A stretch of DNA of 64,000 bases. Origin: Snodgrassella sp. CFCC 13594 (GTDB taxonomy: Bacteria > Pseudomonadota > Gammaproteobacteria > Burkholderiales > Neisseriaceae). Where the stretch lies: assembly GCF_001590725.1 (NCBI RefSeq), contig NZ_LQXR01000003.1, positions 86,645 through 150,644 of the forward strand, read 5' to 3'. The position numbers and the translations under genes are program-made. The stretch's first letter is position 1; each line of letters opens with the position of its first letter. The notes below the pieces were generated by a model. It had not been told where the DNA came from. It saw nothing but the letters and a program-made list of their open reading frames with translations, and made no database searches. Of this stretch, positions 1 to 9,418 are shown piece after piece.

Positions 1-250
1 CTAAATACTGATAGTCTGGCGTCTCAGTGGAAATCAGATCGGCTGCCGCTTTGATGATGGTCTCATGAATATCATCGGTACGGATGCCATTGTAAAACTG
101 AATATGCGATTTTAACTCGACTTGCGATACCGAAACATTGTCTAAACCTTCTGCTGCCCAAGCCACAACTCGGTGAATTTTATCGAGATCGATATTTTCC
201 ATACGGCCGTCGCGTTTAGTAACTTTGATATTGGCAGTGGCAGCATTCAT
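1..250 (-). CDS. nrdA: Ribonucleoside-diphosphate reductase alpha subunit, N-terminal part (runs off the window)
   Basis: Class Ia ribonucleotide reductase large subunit, which reduces ribonucleoside diphosphates to deoxyribonucleotides for DNA synthesis. Only the first 83 codons lie in the window. They encode the ATP-cone regulatory domain, with VTKRDG near residue 9, the run LDKIHRVVAWAAEGL, then SQVELKSHIQFYNGI and DIHETIIKAAADLIS. This nearly matches the start of E. coli NrdA as I remember it. The ATG at 250 is the only start that fits the family. Two NrdR-like boxes lie 47-92 bases upstream. The gene is incomplete at the left edge, so the catalytic cysteines are not visible. Confidence 0.93.
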   Translation of the reverse strand, partial: MNAATANIKVTKRDGRMENIDLDKIHRVVAWAAEGLDNVSVSQVELKSHIQFYNGIRTDDIHETIIKAAADLISTETPDYQYL

Positions 251-296
251 GGAATTCTTCGCTCCGAGATAGAGTTGGTAAAATAACGGTATAACC

Positions 297-342
297 ACAA
301 AATATAGGGGTATACGGCTCTTAGTAACACAATATAATGGAT
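297..342 (-). promoter_or_regulatory. Pair of NrdR-box-like sites upstream of nrdA
   Basis: Two 16-base sites resemble the NrdR repressor box (consensus from memory ACACWATATATWGTGT). The one at 327-342 begins ACACAATATAATGG and matches about 13 of 16 positions. The one at 297-312 (ACAAAATATAGGGG) is weaker, about 10 of 16. Their centres are 30 bp apart, close to the roughly three helical turns usual for paired NrdR boxes. They precede a ribonucleotide reductase gene, the classic NrdR target. Assignment is by motif and context only. Confidence 0.4.
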
Positions 343-509
343 TTTTGCTCTGGACGAAAGACTTGTCAAAATGAGAAAAATGCGTATCAACTTGACCGGG
401 TCAAGTTGGCGTTTGATTAATAGAGGTTTTGTGAATTAGGGCCGTGTCCAGCTATTTTCATCTACCTAGTTTAGGACACCTAATGCCATGGCATGTGACC
501 CTATTGGGC

Positions 510-1877
510 TTAATGAGGATGGGTATTTGAGAATTGTGCCAATGCCAGTTCCAGCGCTTCACGATTGGTGATTTTGCGGTCTATTTTGACATAAGCGCTC
601 TGTTCTTGTGGTTCGATGACGACATCTTCCACGCCTGGACATTGTTGTAAAAAGGTGCGTAAGGCATCTGCATCTTTAGTGGGTTCGTGTAGCACTAAGC
701 GTAAACTGGCTAAATAAGGTGGTTCATTTAAGGTAAAGCTGAACAAAAGCCAAGCCGCACTTACCAATAACCCCACCCAAAAGACGTGGGCCATTCCAAA
801 ATGACCCGCTAACCAGCCACCCATACTGCCACCTGTGGCTACGCCCAAGAATTGGCTGGTGGAATACATACCCATAGCAGTGCCTTTGTAACCAGCAGGT
901 GCCTCTTTACTCACAAGAGAAGGTAGTAAGGCTTCCAATAAGTTAAAGGCGATAAAAAAGAGTTGGGTTCCAAATACGACAATCCAGAAATGATGGCCAG
1001 ATTGCCACAGTGTCCATTCTGCGACCATTAAAATAGCCACGCAAATGATGAATACGGTGCGCATCCGTCGTTTCACTTCAGCCAAAATGATGCCAGGCAA
1101 AACGCAAACAAAGGCTATCAGCATGGTACCTAAATAAATTTGCCAATGATCGGCGGCAGGTAGTCCCGCTTGTTCCAATTGAGACGGCAGTGCAATAAAG
1201 GTGGCCATCAACAGTAAATGCATACAAAAAATACTGATATTGAGTTTAACCAGTTGGCCATTGGCCAAAACGGTTTTAAACCCACCACGCACGATAGCGG
1301 ACTCACGATTTAGGGTATGCTGGGGGGCGCCTGGAATCATGAAAATGGTCAATAAAATACCTATACTGGCCAATGCGGCGATAAACCAAAATAAACCTTG
1401 CAGCCCCACGATGTGGGTGAGTATGGGGCCTAGCACCATCGCGATGGCAAACGTAATGCCAAAAGAAATGCCGATGAAGGCCATGGCTTTAGTGCGGTTT
1501 TGTTCTCGAGTCAGATCGGATAACAATGCCATTACTGCAGCAGCAATAGCACCCGCTCCTTGTAGTGCCCGTCCCAGAATGACGCCCCAAATAGAGCCAG
1601 ACATTGCCGCCAAAACACTGCCAGCCACGAAAATCAGGAGGCCGAAAACAATTAAGGGTTTGCGGCCAAATTTATCAGACCACAAACCAAACGGGATTTG
1701 AAAAACAGCTTGCATCAAACCGTAAATACCAATGGCTACGCCAATCAATATTTCACTGGCCCCATGCAAAGCCATGCCATAAGTGGTTAATACCGGCAAC
1801 ACCATAAACATGCCCAGCATACGCAAGGAAAAAACAGCTCCCAAACCCCACGTTGCACGAAGTTCTGTCGCTGTCAT
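510..1877 (-). CDS. yajR: MFS transporter of the YajR type with C-terminal YAM domain
   Basis: Twelve-helix major facilitator superfamily transporter of the inner membrane, probably a proton-driven exporter of unknown substrate. The N-terminus RATWGLGAVFSLRMLGMF and the MFS motif A region (GLWSDKFGRKP, about residues 65-75) match E. coli YajR closely. The last 70 or so residues form the small ferredoxin-like YAM domain characteristic of YajR (VVIEPQEQSAYVKID, then KITNREALELAL). An in-frame ATG exists at 1907, but it lacks a ribosome site. The ATG at 1877 has a GGA six bases upstream and fits the family N-terminus better. It lies downstream of the cyo operon on the same strand, but a terminator separates them. 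Confidence 0.9.
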   Translation of the reverse strand: MTATELRATWGLGAVFSLRMLGMFMVLPVLTTYGMALHGASEILIGVAIGIYGLMQAVFQIPFGLWSDKFGRKPLIVFGLLIFVAGSVLAAMSGSIWGVILGRALQGAGAIAAAVMALLSDLTREQNRTKAMAFIGISFGITFAIAMVLGPILTHIVGLQGLFWFIAALASIGILLTIFMIPGAPQHTLNRESAIVRGGFKTVLANGQLVKLNISIFCMHLLLMATFIALPSQLEQAGLPAADHWQIYLGTMLIAFVCVLPGIILAEVKRRMRTVFIICVAILMVAEWTLWQSGHHFWIVVFGTQLFFIAFNLLEALLPSLVSKEAPAGYKGTAMGMYSTSQFLGVATGGSMGGWLAGHFGMAHVFWVGLLVSAAWLLFSFTLNEPPYLASLRLVLHEPTKDADALRTFLQQCPGVEDVVIEPQEQSAYVKIDRKITNREALELALAQFSNTHPH

Positions 1878-1926
1878 GTGTCCATCTTGGTTGAATCGTT
1901 TTTGCATATTGGCTGCATAAATTAGT

Positions 1927-2886
1927 TTATAAAAAACCTGCCCATTGTAAAATCAGGCAGGTTGATTGGCAGAATAGGTTGCGTGTTTTATTCAGGTCAA
2001 TTACTGAGCTGACCAAGGTTTGTGCTGAAGGCGCCATAAAATCAATTGACATCATGACGCTTAGAGCAAAAATAGCCACTATTGAAAAGACAAACAATTT
2101 ACGTGCCCAGATGCGGTCATTGTTTTCTGATTTGTACCCTGATAAAGCCATGCACAACCACCACACACTCACAGCAGCAGCCACAACCAAATATTTATAA
2201 CCGGCGTACCCACCGATAGACAGCATCAGGGTCGCAAACATAAAAGCAATGATGTACATGGTAATGTGGTGTTTGGCTACGGCAATACCTTTTACCACAG
2301 GTAGCACGGGGATATTGGCTGCCTGATAATCTTTGAAGCGGAAAATAGCAATGGCATAAGAATGTGGCATTTGCCACAGACTAAAAATGGCCAATAGAAT
2401 CAATGCACCCGCATCAAATTCATGACTCACGGCGCAATACCCGATCACTGGTGGTGCTGCTCCAGAAAGGCTGCCGATTAAGGTCCCATAAACAGAGTGG
2501 CGTTTCATGTATAGACTATAGATGCCCACATACACGACAAAGCCCATGATAGACAACCACATAGCCAGAGGATTGGCACCAAAATACAACACCACAAAAC
2601 CCAATACCCCTAATACTGTGGCCAAAACGGCAGTAATATTTGGTGAAACCAAACCTTTTACCAATACACGATTTTTGGTGCGTTCCATTTTGGGGTCAAT
2701 ATCACGGTCGATCAGGTTGTTAAATGCACACCCTGAAGCCACTACCAATGACACACCCAGCAGCGTGAATACAAACAAGGCATAATCTATACTGCCTTTA
2801 GAGGCGAGTAGAAAACCACCGACAACCGAAATCAGGTTGCCCATGATGATGCCTGGTTTGGTCACTTGCAGGTAAGACTTAATCAT
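1927..2886 (-). CDS. cyoE: Protoheme IX farnesyltransferase (heme O synthase)
   Basis: UbiA-family integral membrane prenyltransferase. It adds a farnesyl group to heme b to make heme O, the high-spin heme of cytochrome bo3. The sequence shows the Asp-rich substrate motif [15 protein letters not shown] (about residues 65-79) and [25 protein letters not shown], nearly identical to E. coli CyoE. The start is placed at 2886 ([12 protein letters not shown]) rather than the longer ORF start at 2940. At 319 residues it is about 23 longer than E. coli CyoE. The extra tail ([14 protein letters not shown] onward) is encoded through the operon's terminator hairpin, so the true stop may be earlier and a one-base indel in ACCTTGG is possible. 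It is the last gene of cyoABCDE. Confidence 0.95.
   Translation of the reverse strand: MIKSYLQVTKPGIIMGNLISVVGGFLLASKGSIDYALFVFTLLGVSLVVASGCAFNNLIDRDIDPKMERTKNRVLVKGLVSPNITAVLATVLGVLGFVVLYFGANPLAMWLSIMGFVVYVGIYSLYMKRHSVYGTLIGSLSGAAPPVIGYCAVSHEFDAGALILLAIFSLWQMPHSYAIAIFRFKDYQAANIPVLPVVKGIAVAKHHITMYIIAFMFATLMLSIGGYAGYKYLVVAAAVSVWWLCMALSGYKSENNDRIWARKLFVFSIVAIFALSVMMSIDFMAPSAQTLVSSVIDLNKTRNLFCQSTCLILQWAGFL
1931..1963 (-). terminator. Rho-independent terminator of the cyo operon
   Basis: Read on the minus strand, AACCTGCC, a 12-13 base loop and GGCAGGTT are followed by a run of T (1931-1936 on plus). The arms are at 1956-1963 and 1935-1942. The hairpin lies inside the last codons of the cyoE reading frame, which is unusual. 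Confidence 0.65.
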
Positions 2887-2897
2887 GGTGATTCCTG

Positions 2898-3230
2898 TTA
2901 ACCTGCCACCATGTTGGCGTTCAGGCTCCACATAATCCAAATGGAGAGTCCAACCAGCAACACAATCACAATGACGGTAAAAATAAATGAAATCAGATTC
3001 CAGCGCTCATCTGGTGCGGTGCCCATGTGTAAGAAGCATACCAGTTGTACCACCAATTGAACTACCGCACTCGCCACAATAACGACCATTAAGGTGGTTT
3101 TGGAAGCCATGTCATTCATGACCATTAGGAAAGGAATCAACGTCAGTATCACCGACAGGACAAAACCCAATACATAGGTTTTGACACTGCCGTGTTGTTC
3201 AACATGGTCATGATGGTTGGTTTGATTCAT
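2898..3230 (-). CDS. cyoD: Cytochrome o ubiquinol oxidase subunit IV
   Basis: Small subunit of the cytochrome bo3 quinol oxidase in the inner membrane. It has three transmembrane helices and supports assembly of CuB in subunit I. The sequence [34 protein letters not shown] and SIWIMWSLN match E. coli CyoD, and the length (110 residues) is normal. The start is set at 3230, where ATGA overlaps the cyoC stop by four bases. The 27 extra upstream codons of the longer frame are the 3' end of cyoC in another frame. Third protein-coding overlap in the operon, consistent with translational coupling. Confidence 0.95.
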   Translation of the reverse strand: MNQTNHHDHVEQHGSVKTYVLGFVLSVILTLIPFLMVMNDMASKTTLMVVIVASAVVQLVVQLVCFLHMGTAPDERWNLISFIFTVIVIVLLVGLSIWIMWSLNANMVAG

Positions 3231-3841
3231 AACAGGACTCCCATCAAATAGACAACAGAAAATACGCAAATCCACACGATGTCCAAAAAGTGCCAAAATA
3301 GACTGAGACACATCAAGCGAGTGCGGTTAACATGAGTTAGGCCACGTCCGGCTACCTGAATCATCATAATAGCCATCCATATCAAGCCTGAGGTGACGTG
3401 CAACCCGTGGGTGCCGACTAAGGCGAAGAATCCAGACAAGAAACCACTTCGATCTGGGCCCATGCCATGGGCAATAAGGTGATGGAATTCATAGATTTCC
3501 ATCGCAATAAAGCCTGCACCGAATAAAAAGGTAATGGACAGCCACAATAAAACTTGAGTTTGTTTGCTTTTGTTCATGGCTAAAATGGCAAAACCATAGG
3601 TGATGGAACTGAACAGCAACAAAAAAGTTTCAGTGAGCACAAAAGGCAATTCGAAAATGTCTTTACCTGACGGGCCACCAGCAGTGCCGGGTAAGAGCAC
3701 TACATAGGTCGCAAATAGACAAGAGAACAAAATCAAGTCACTCATCAGGTAAATCCAAAAGCCAAAAACTTTCAAAGGCCCGTTGTCATGGTGTCCGTGA
3801 TGGACGGGGACACCAGTATGAATCACAGTATCAGTTGACAT
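3227..3841 (-). CDS. cyoC: Cytochrome o ubiquinol oxidase subunit III
   Basis: Heme-copper oxidase subunit III of cytochrome bo3, a five-helix inner-membrane protein without cofactors that stabilises the complex. The sequence [26 protein letters not shown] and [13 protein letters not shown] is diagnostic of CyoC. It is 204 residues, the same as E. coli. A His-rich N-terminus (VHHGHHDNG) precedes the first helix. It overlaps the end of cyoB by 11 bases and shares the ATGA junction with cyoD. Confidence 0.95.
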   Translation of the reverse strand: MSTDTVIHTGVPVHHGHHDNGPLKVFGFWIYLMSDLILFSCLFATYVVLLPGTAGGPSGKDIFELPFVLTETFLLLFSSITYGFAILAMNKSKQTQVLLWLSITFLFGAGFIAMEIYEFHHLIAHGMGPDRSGFLSGFFALVGTHGLHVTSGLIWMAIMMIQVAGRGLTHVNRTRLMCLSLFWHFLDIVWICVFSVVYLMGVLL

Positions 3842-5828
3842 TTTTCAATCCTGCTTTGGTTAATTCATCAAAACGCTGATTTTCGATGGTTTCGATTTCG
3901 GCAACCGGTACGTAGAAATCCACATCTTGGTCAAAGCTCTTGGCAATCCAAGTCACCAGCATGCCTAAAAAACCGACAATGGCCAACCACCAAATATGCC
4001 AAATCATGGCAAAACCAAATACCAAGCTGAATCCAGCAATAATGATGCCTGCTGCGGTATTCTTGGGCATGTGAATTTCTTCATAGTGCGCCGGTTTTTT
4101 ATACGCAATGCCTTTTTCCTTTTCATCCCAAAATGCGTCGCGATCCTCAACCTGGGGTTCAACCGCAAAGTTATAAAACGGAGGGGGAGAGGAGGTCGCC
4201 CATTCCAATGTACGACCACCCCACGGATCACCTGTGATATCACGGTTTTGATTGCGGTCACGAATGGATACGTACAATTGAATAAATTGACAGGCAATAC
4301 CACAAGCAATGATGGCGGCACCTAGCGCAGCCACTGTCAACAGTGGGTGAAATTGCGGATCTATGTGTTGGCTGATGCGGCGCGTCATACCCATGAAGCC
4401 GAGTGCATACAGCGGTAGGAACGCGGCAAAAAAGCCAATTTGCCAGCACCAGAAAGCGCGTTTGCCCCATTTTTCACACAAAGTAAAGCCGAATGCTTTC
4501 GGGAACCAGTAGTTCATGCCTGCAAATAGACCAAATACCACACCGCCGATAATGGTGTTATGGAAGTGAGCAATCAAAAACACACTACCATGCAAAACAA
4601 AGTCTGCACCTGGTACGGCGAGCAATACGCCTGTCATACCGCCAATTGCAAAGGTAACGATAAAGCCTATCGTCCACAGCATGGGTACACGGAACGTAAT
4701 ACGGCCTTCATACATCGTAAACAACCAATTGAAGATTTTCACCCCGGTAGGGATGGAAATAATCATGGTGGCGATACCAAAGAACGCGTTGACGTTGGCA
4801 CCAGAACCCATGGTGAAAAAGTGATGCAGCCATACAATAAAAGACAAAATGGTGATGCACACAGTAGCCCAAACCATGGAGGTATAGCCAAACATTTTCT
4901 TACGCGAAAAAGTGGCCGTAACTTCTGAGAACACGCCAAAAACAGGCAGAACTAGGATATAGACTTCAGGATGACCCCACGCCCAAATTAAATTGATGTA
5001 CATCATCATGTTGCCACCCAGTTCATTGGTGAAGAAGTGGGTGCCGAGATATCGGTCTAAAGTTAATAAAGCAACGGTTACCGTTAAAATTGGGAAAGAA
5101 GTCAAAATCAGTATGTTGCTGCAGAAAGATGCCCAGCAGAAAATCGGCATTTTCATTAGGCTCATGCCCGGAGCGCGCATTTTCAAGATGGTAGCGATGA
5201 AATTGATGGCGCTAAGCGTTGTTCCGATACCTGATATCTGTAATGTCCAAATCCAGTAATCCACGCCCACACCTGGACTGAATTCCAAGCCAGACAAAGG
5301 TGGATAAGCCAGCCAGCCCGTTTGTGCAAATTCGCCAACCCCTAAGGATAGGTTGATCAATACCACACTCACGGCAGTGAACCAGAAGCCAAGATTGTTT
5401 AAAAACGGATAAGCCACATCTCGGGCACCCAGTTGCAAAGGGATCACAAAATTCATCAAGCCAATTACAAAAGGCATGGCCACAAAGAAAATCATGATTA
5501 CACCATGGGCAGTGAATACTTGGTCATAGTGATGGGGCGGCAAAAAGCCTTCTTGACCTGCTGAAGCCAAAACTTGTTGGCTACGCATCATGACCGCATC
5601 GGCAAAGCCGCGAACCAGCATAATGATGGCCAAGAAAATATACATGATGCCGATGCGTTTGTGGTCAACAGTGGTCACCCAATTGCGCCACAGCGGCCCC
5701 CATAGCTTGAAGTAGGTCAAGCCGGCCAAAACTGCCAAACCGCCCAGAATAATGGCACTAATGGTCACCATAATGATGGGTTCGTGGTACGGAATGGCAT
5801 CTAAAGATAATTTACCTAATATTGACAT
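3831..5828 (-). CDS. cyoB: Cytochrome o ubiquinol oxidase subunit I
   Basis: Catalytic subunit of the proton-pumping quinol oxidase. It binds heme b, heme o3 and CuB and reduces oxygen to water. Visible signatures are [11 protein letters not shown] with the heme-b histidine in [17 protein letters not shown] (the CuB His and the cross-linked Tyr), WLHHFFTMG (the CuB His pair) and [12 protein letters not shown] (heme ligands). It is 665 residues against 663 in E. coli, with very high identity throughout. The start is [11 protein letters not shown] at 5828. The ORF extends 14 codons upstream into the cyoA end, but the family start is clear. cyoA ends 19 bases upstream. Confidence 0.97.
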   Translation of the reverse strand: MSILGKLSLDAIPYHEPIIMVTISAIILGGLAVLAGLTYFKLWGPLWRNWVTTVDHKRIGIMYIFLAIIMLVRGFADAVMMRSQQVLASAGQEGFLPPHHYDQVFTAHGVIMIFFVAMPFVIGLMNFVIPLQLGARDVAYPFLNNLGFWFTAVSVVLINLSLGVGEFAQTGWLAYPPLSGLEFSPGVGVDYWIWTLQISGIGTTLSAINFIATILKMRAPGMSLMKMPIFCWASFCSNILILTSFPILTVTVALLTLDRYLGTHFFTNELGGNMMMYINLIWAWGHPEVYILVLPVFGVFSEVTATFSRKKMFGYTSMVWATVCITILSFIVWLHHFFTMGSGANVNAFFGIATMIISIPTGVKIFNWLFTMYEGRITFRVPMLWTIGFIVTFAIGGMTGVLLAVPGADFVLHGSVFLIAHFHNTIIGGVVFGLFAGMNYWFPKAFGFTLCEKWGKRAFWCWQIGFFAAFLPLYALGFMGMTRRISQHIDPQFHPLLTVAALGAAIIACGIACQFIQLYVSIRDRNQNRDITGDPWGGRTLEWATSSPPPFYNFAVEPQVEDRDAFWDEKEKGIAYKKPAHYEEIHMPKNTAAGIIIAGFSLVFGFAMIWHIWWLAIVGFLGMLVTWIAKSFDQDVDFYVPVAEIETIENQRFDELTKAGLKNVN

Positions 5829-5847
5829 TGTCTCTATCCTTACATGC

Positions 5848-6774
5848 TTACTGAGCGCCGCTGGCTGCATGAGCAGCAGGCTGATGTGTGTCGCTTTGGG
5901 CTTGCACGGCAGCAGGCATGTTGTGGTTCATGAATTTCTGAATCACATTGTTGAACAAATTGGGATCAACTTGAGCGAAGTATTCTGGCTTATTAAATTC
6001 GCTGGGCGCCGCCAATTTATTGAAAGCCGCCATGTTGCCTAAGCTGTTGGGCGACTGTTTCACTTTGGCTACCCATTGTTCGAAGCTGGCATCATCCGGC
6101 GTGGCAATGGCGGTGAATTTCATACCAGAAAAACCAGCACCGCTGTAGCTGGATGAAATACCTTTAAACGAACCGGGTTCGCTGGCAATCAAATGGACTT
6201 TTGTCTGCATGCCTGCCATTGCATAAATTTGGCTGCCCAATTGTGGGATAAAGAATGAATTCATGACTGAATTCGAAGTGACTTTGAATTCTACCGGTGT
6301 GTTTTGCGGAAAAGCCACTTCATTTACCGTCGCAATGCCTTGTTCTGGGTAAATAAACAACCACTTCCAATCCAAAGAAACCACTTCGATGGTGATTGGT
6401 TTTTTATCATGATCCAAAGGACGATAAGGATCCAATGCATGAGTGGTTTTCCAAGTCAGCACGGCCAAAATAATAATAATGACCACGGGAATACCCCAAA
6501 CCACGGCTTCAATTTTGTTGGAATGTGACCAATTGGGTGAGTATTTGGCATTTTGATTGCCCGCCCGATATTTCCAAGCGAACACAAACGCCATCACAAT
6601 GGCCGGAATCACCACAAGCAACATCAAGCCTAAGGCTGTAAAGATGAGCGTGCGTTGTTCCATACCGATTTGGCCTTTGGGATTGAGTAGTGCCGCATCA
6701 CAGCCGCTTAACAACAGCGAGCTGGTCATGCAGGCAAGCAGTCCACCCCATTTGGCATGCTTACTAATTCTCAT
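5848..6774 (-). CDS. cyoA: Cytochrome o ubiquinol oxidase subunit II (lipoprotein)
   Basis: Subunit II of cytochrome bo3. It is anchored by two transmembrane helices and exposes a cupredoxin-like domain to the periplasm. A lipobox LLLSGC gives a lipidated Cys25, as in E. coli CyoA. The second helix follows [20 protein letters not shown], and [18 protein letters not shown] begins the soluble domain. The CuA ligands of cytochrome c oxidases are absent, as expected for a quinol oxidase. The C-terminal tail is rich in Ala, Gln and His. First gene of cyoABCDE, with a candidate FNR site 85 bases upstream. Confidence 0.95.
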   Translation of the reverse strand: MRISKHAKWGGLLACMTSSLLLSGCDAALLNPKGQIGMEQRTLIFTALGLMLLVVIPAIVMAFVFAWKYRAGNQNAKYSPNWSHSNKIEAVVWGIPVVIIIILAVLTWKTTHALDPYRPLDHDKKPITIEVVSLDWKWLFIYPEQGIATVNEVAFPQNTPVEFKVTSNSVMNSFFIPQLGSQIYAMAGMQTKVHLIASEPGSFKGISSSYSGAGFSGMKFTAIATPDDASFEQWVAKVKQSPNSLGNMAAFNKLAAPSEFNKPEYFAQVDPNLFNNVIQKFMNHNMPAAVQAQSDTHQPAAHAASGAQ

Positions 6775-7439
6775 GTAATGACCTCAATACAGGAACGCTA
6801 CAAACATTAAACAAATGAAAGCCGCATTTTAAGGCATCCGACCTTATACGTATATTCTTTGATGTGCATCATAAAGTGATGAATCTATGTTTGATATACG
6901 TGAATTTCAATATTATTTAATAAAAAAATATAAATAAAATAATTAGATAGTTAATTTTGGGGAGAAGGAAAACGTTGGTTTAACTTGCCTTTACATTAAT
7001 AAAAATAACAAATATTAATAAATATTAACAAATAAGTCGATTTAACCATTCCTAATGTGACGTTCAACTGCTGATGACTCACTCCTGATTGCCAACTACT
7101 CTGTATTTTGCATTACATCTTCATAGGCTAAACTAGATTCGCTTTCATTAACGCGGGTTGCCTGAAAAGTGATTATGTGCGGAACTAAATAGCAATACTA
7201 GAGTGATTTAAAGGGCAGTTTTGCTATTTGTATGCCTTTATTTGTCCTAGCGTAGTAAAGCATGGATGCATAAGTATCAATCAACGCCATGCTATTGCTC
7301 GGCATACTGGCTCGCCACACTATGCGCACTTACCTATCATTTAACCGGGTTTAACGGCAAAAATTGCCTGAATTGGGTTACAGGCAACATGGGCTCGGTT
7401 AGAATCTAGGCTTTGTCTCAATTCAGTTAGTGAAATTTC
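6775..7439. other. AT-rich divergent intergenic region between cyoA and lolC
   Basis: No convincing ORF over 665 bases. The half nearest cyoA is very AT-rich (6890-7040) and holds the FNR-like site at 6859-6872 and a TATAAG element near 6843 that could serve cyoA. A DUS-like GTTGCCTGAAAA lies near 7148, and a small hairpin TGCCTG/CAGGCA sits near 7366-7387. No RNA gene was recognised. Confidence 0.5.
6859..6872. promoter_or_regulatory. FNR-box-like site upstream of cyoA
   Basis: TTGATGTGCATCAT matches the FNR/CRP-family consensus TTGATnnnnATCAA at nine of ten defined positions. It is centred about 91 bases before the cyoA start and close to a possible -10 element, where binding would block transcription. 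FNR represses cyo in E. coli, so an oxygen-responsive repressor site is plausible. Not tested. Confidence 0.4.
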
Positions 7440-8690
7440 ATGGCTTCTCTAGAAACCTGGATTGGTTTGCGCTATTTGCGCGCCAAAAAACGCAATGGTT
7501 TTATGTCTTTTATTACATTGATTTCTATTGCTGGCATTGCTTTGGGGGTGACGGCCTTGATTGTCGTGTTGTCGGTAATGAATGGCTTTCAAAAGGAAAT
7601 ACGCAGTCAGCTTTTGAGTGTAGCACCACATGCCGAGTTGGGTTTTTTCCCTAATAGCATTGATCAGAATTGGCAGGATTTACAAAAATTGGTGGCGGGT
7701 AAAACCAGTGTTCTGGCTTCTGCACCTTATGTGGCAGACCAAGCTTTGCTGGCCAATGCGGGTGAAGTACGGGGTGTTCAAATCCGCGGCATTGACCCTG
7801 CCTTGGAGGGAAAGGTGGTGGATTATGGTAAGAATATGCCCAAAGGCCATTTTGCCGACTTGAGGGCGGGTGAGTTCGATATTATTTTAGGCAAGGATTT
7901 GGCCGATGCGCTGGGTGCTGCTATGGGCGATAAAATTACTGTGATCACGCCCGATGGTAATGTGACTCCCGCAGGTATGGTTCCCAGACTTAAGCAGTTT
8001 ACAGTGGTGGGCTTGGTGAAAACCAATATTTATGAAGTAGACAACACGCTGGCGCTCACCAACATCAAAGATGCGCAGGTTTTGTATCGAATGGGCGATG
8101 CGGTCAGTGGTTTACGTTTGAAGCTGGCCGACCCGCAAAATGCACCGTCGCTGATTCAAGGCATTGTGCCACCTTCTTTGCAAAGCCAGGTGTGGATACG
8201 TGATTGGACATTCCAGAATCGCAGCTACTTTGAAGCGGTGCAACTGGAAAAGCGCATGATGTTTATTATTTTGTTGCTGATCATTGCCGTAGCGGCATTC
8301 AATTTGGTGTCATCCTTAGTGATGGCGGTGACAGAAAAGCAAGCCGATATTGCCATTTTGCGGACATTGGGTTTGTCACCGGGTGGGGTGATGCGGATAT
8401 TCATGATACAAGGTGCGGTTGCTGGTTTCTTGGGAACGTTGATTGGCGTGGTGTGCGGCGTGGTGCTGGGCATTAACGTGGGTCATATTGTGGCTTTTTT
8501 TGAAAAGCTCACGGGCCATCATCTGATTAATTCTCAAGTATATTTCATCAATTATCTACCTTCCAATGTGGAAACATCGGATGTTTTGACCATTGCTGTG
8601 ATTTCGTTATCATTGGCATTTTTGGCAACGCTCTACCCAAGCTGGCGTGCAGCCAAAACTCAACCAGCAGAGGCTTTGCGTTATGAATGA
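7440..8690 (+). CDS. lolC: Lipoprotein-releasing ABC transporter, transmembrane subunit (LolC/LolE family)
   Basis: Inner-membrane permease of the Lol system, which extracts outer-membrane lipoproteins from the inner membrane and passes them to LolA. The N-terminus [31 protein letters not shown] is the LolC/E signature. A large periplasmic domain (about 50-270) is followed by three more helices and an FtsX domain ([18 protein letters not shown]). At 416 residues it has family length. Only one LolC/E gene is seen, so a homodimeric or single-permease complex is likely, and the C versus E label is arbitrary. Its last eight bases overlap lolD. Confidence 0.9.
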   Translation: MASLETWIGLRYLRAKKRNGFMSFITLISIAGIALGVTALIVVLSVMNGFQKEIRSQLLSVAPHAELGFFPNSIDQNWQDLQKLVAGKTSVLASAPYVADQALLANAGEVRGVQIRGIDPALEGKVVDYGKNMPKGHFADLRAGEFDIILGKDLADALGAAMGDKITVITPDGNVTPAGMVPRLKQFTVVGLVKTNIYEVDNTLALTNIKDAQVLYRMGDAVSGLRLKLADPQNAPSLIQGIVPPSLQSQVWIRDWTFQNRSYFEAVQLEKRMMFIILLLIIAVAAFNLVSSLVMAVTEKQADIAILRTLGLSPGGVMRIFMIQGAVAGFLGTLIGVVCGVVLGINVGHIVAFFEKLTGHHLINSQVYFINYLPSNVETSDVLTIAVISLSLAFLATLYPSWRAAKTQPAEALRYE

Positions 8691-9387
8691 TAGGGTGAAT
8701 CAAGACGTGGTCATTGATTGCGTGGATGTGTGTAAAAGTTATGATGATGGGCATTTACGTGTGGATGTATTGGCCCATTTGAACTTGCGGGTGTGTCGTG
8801 GTCAGAGTGTGAGCATTGTGGGGGCATCGGGCAGCGGTAAATCTACTTTGTTGCATTTACTCGGTGGTTTGGATAAACCCACTTCAGGCAGCCTTAAATT
8901 AATGGGCCAAGATTTAGCTGGGTTGAGCCAGGCACAAGTGGGCCATTTGCGTAACCAATATTTGGGTTTTGTGTATCAGTTTCATCACTTACTGCCCGAA
9001 TTTACAGCGCTGGAAAATGTAATGATGCCTTTGTTAATCGGCAAGCGACCAAAGGCCGAGGCGGAAGCTGCCGCTGCGGTCATGTTGGATAAAGTGGGGC
9101 TGAAGCAGCGTATGCAGCACCGGCCCAGTGAACTGTCTGGCGGCGAGCGCCAGCGTGCCGCCATTGCCCGGGCACTGGTGAACAATCCGTCTTGCGTCTT
9201 GGCAGATGAGCCCACGGGTAATTTGGATCGAAAAAATGCGGCCAATGTATTGGATTTGATGCTCGATTTGAAAACAGAATTGAATACCAGCTTGGTGGTG
9301 GTGACTCACGACGAAGATTTGGCCGAGCGTTTTGAATCGGTGCTGACGGTTGATGAAGGCGGGCTGAAAACTTTTCAGGCTGCCTAA
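8683..9387 (+). CDS. lolD: Lipoprotein-releasing ABC transporter, ATP-binding protein
   Basis: Cytoplasmic ATPase of the Lol complex. Walker [10 protein letters not shown] (about residues 46-54), the Q-loop context [17 protein letters not shown], the ABC signature [15 protein letters not shown] and Walker [12 protein letters not shown] are all present and typical of the LolD/MacB family. The start is set at 8683 (MNDRVNQ), overlapping the lolC stop. The ORF extends 12 codons further upstream, but only inside lolC. The protein is 234 residues, the usual size. The C-terminal codons contain a DUS-like TTTTCAGGCTGCCTAAA. Confidence 0.93.
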   Translation: MNDRVNQDVVIDCVDVCKSYDDGHLRVDVLAHLNLRVCRGQSVSIVGASGSGKSTLLHLLGGLDKPTSGSLKLMGQDLAGLSQAQVGHLRNQYLGFVYQFHHLLPEFTALENVMMPLLIGKRPKAEAEAAAAVMLDKVGLKQRMQHRPSELSGGERQRAAIARALVNNPSCVLADEPTGNLDRKNAANVLDLMLDLKTELNTSLVVVTHDEDLAERFESVLTVDEGGLKTFQAA

Positions 9388-9418
9388 ATGATTTGGTTTT
9401 CTGGGCTTAAGGGCGTAT

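Noticed and set aside
483..494. Palindrome ATGCCATGGCAT between nrdA and yajR as a terminator or operator
   Set aside because: No loop or T run for a terminator, and no known regulator motif; probably chance.
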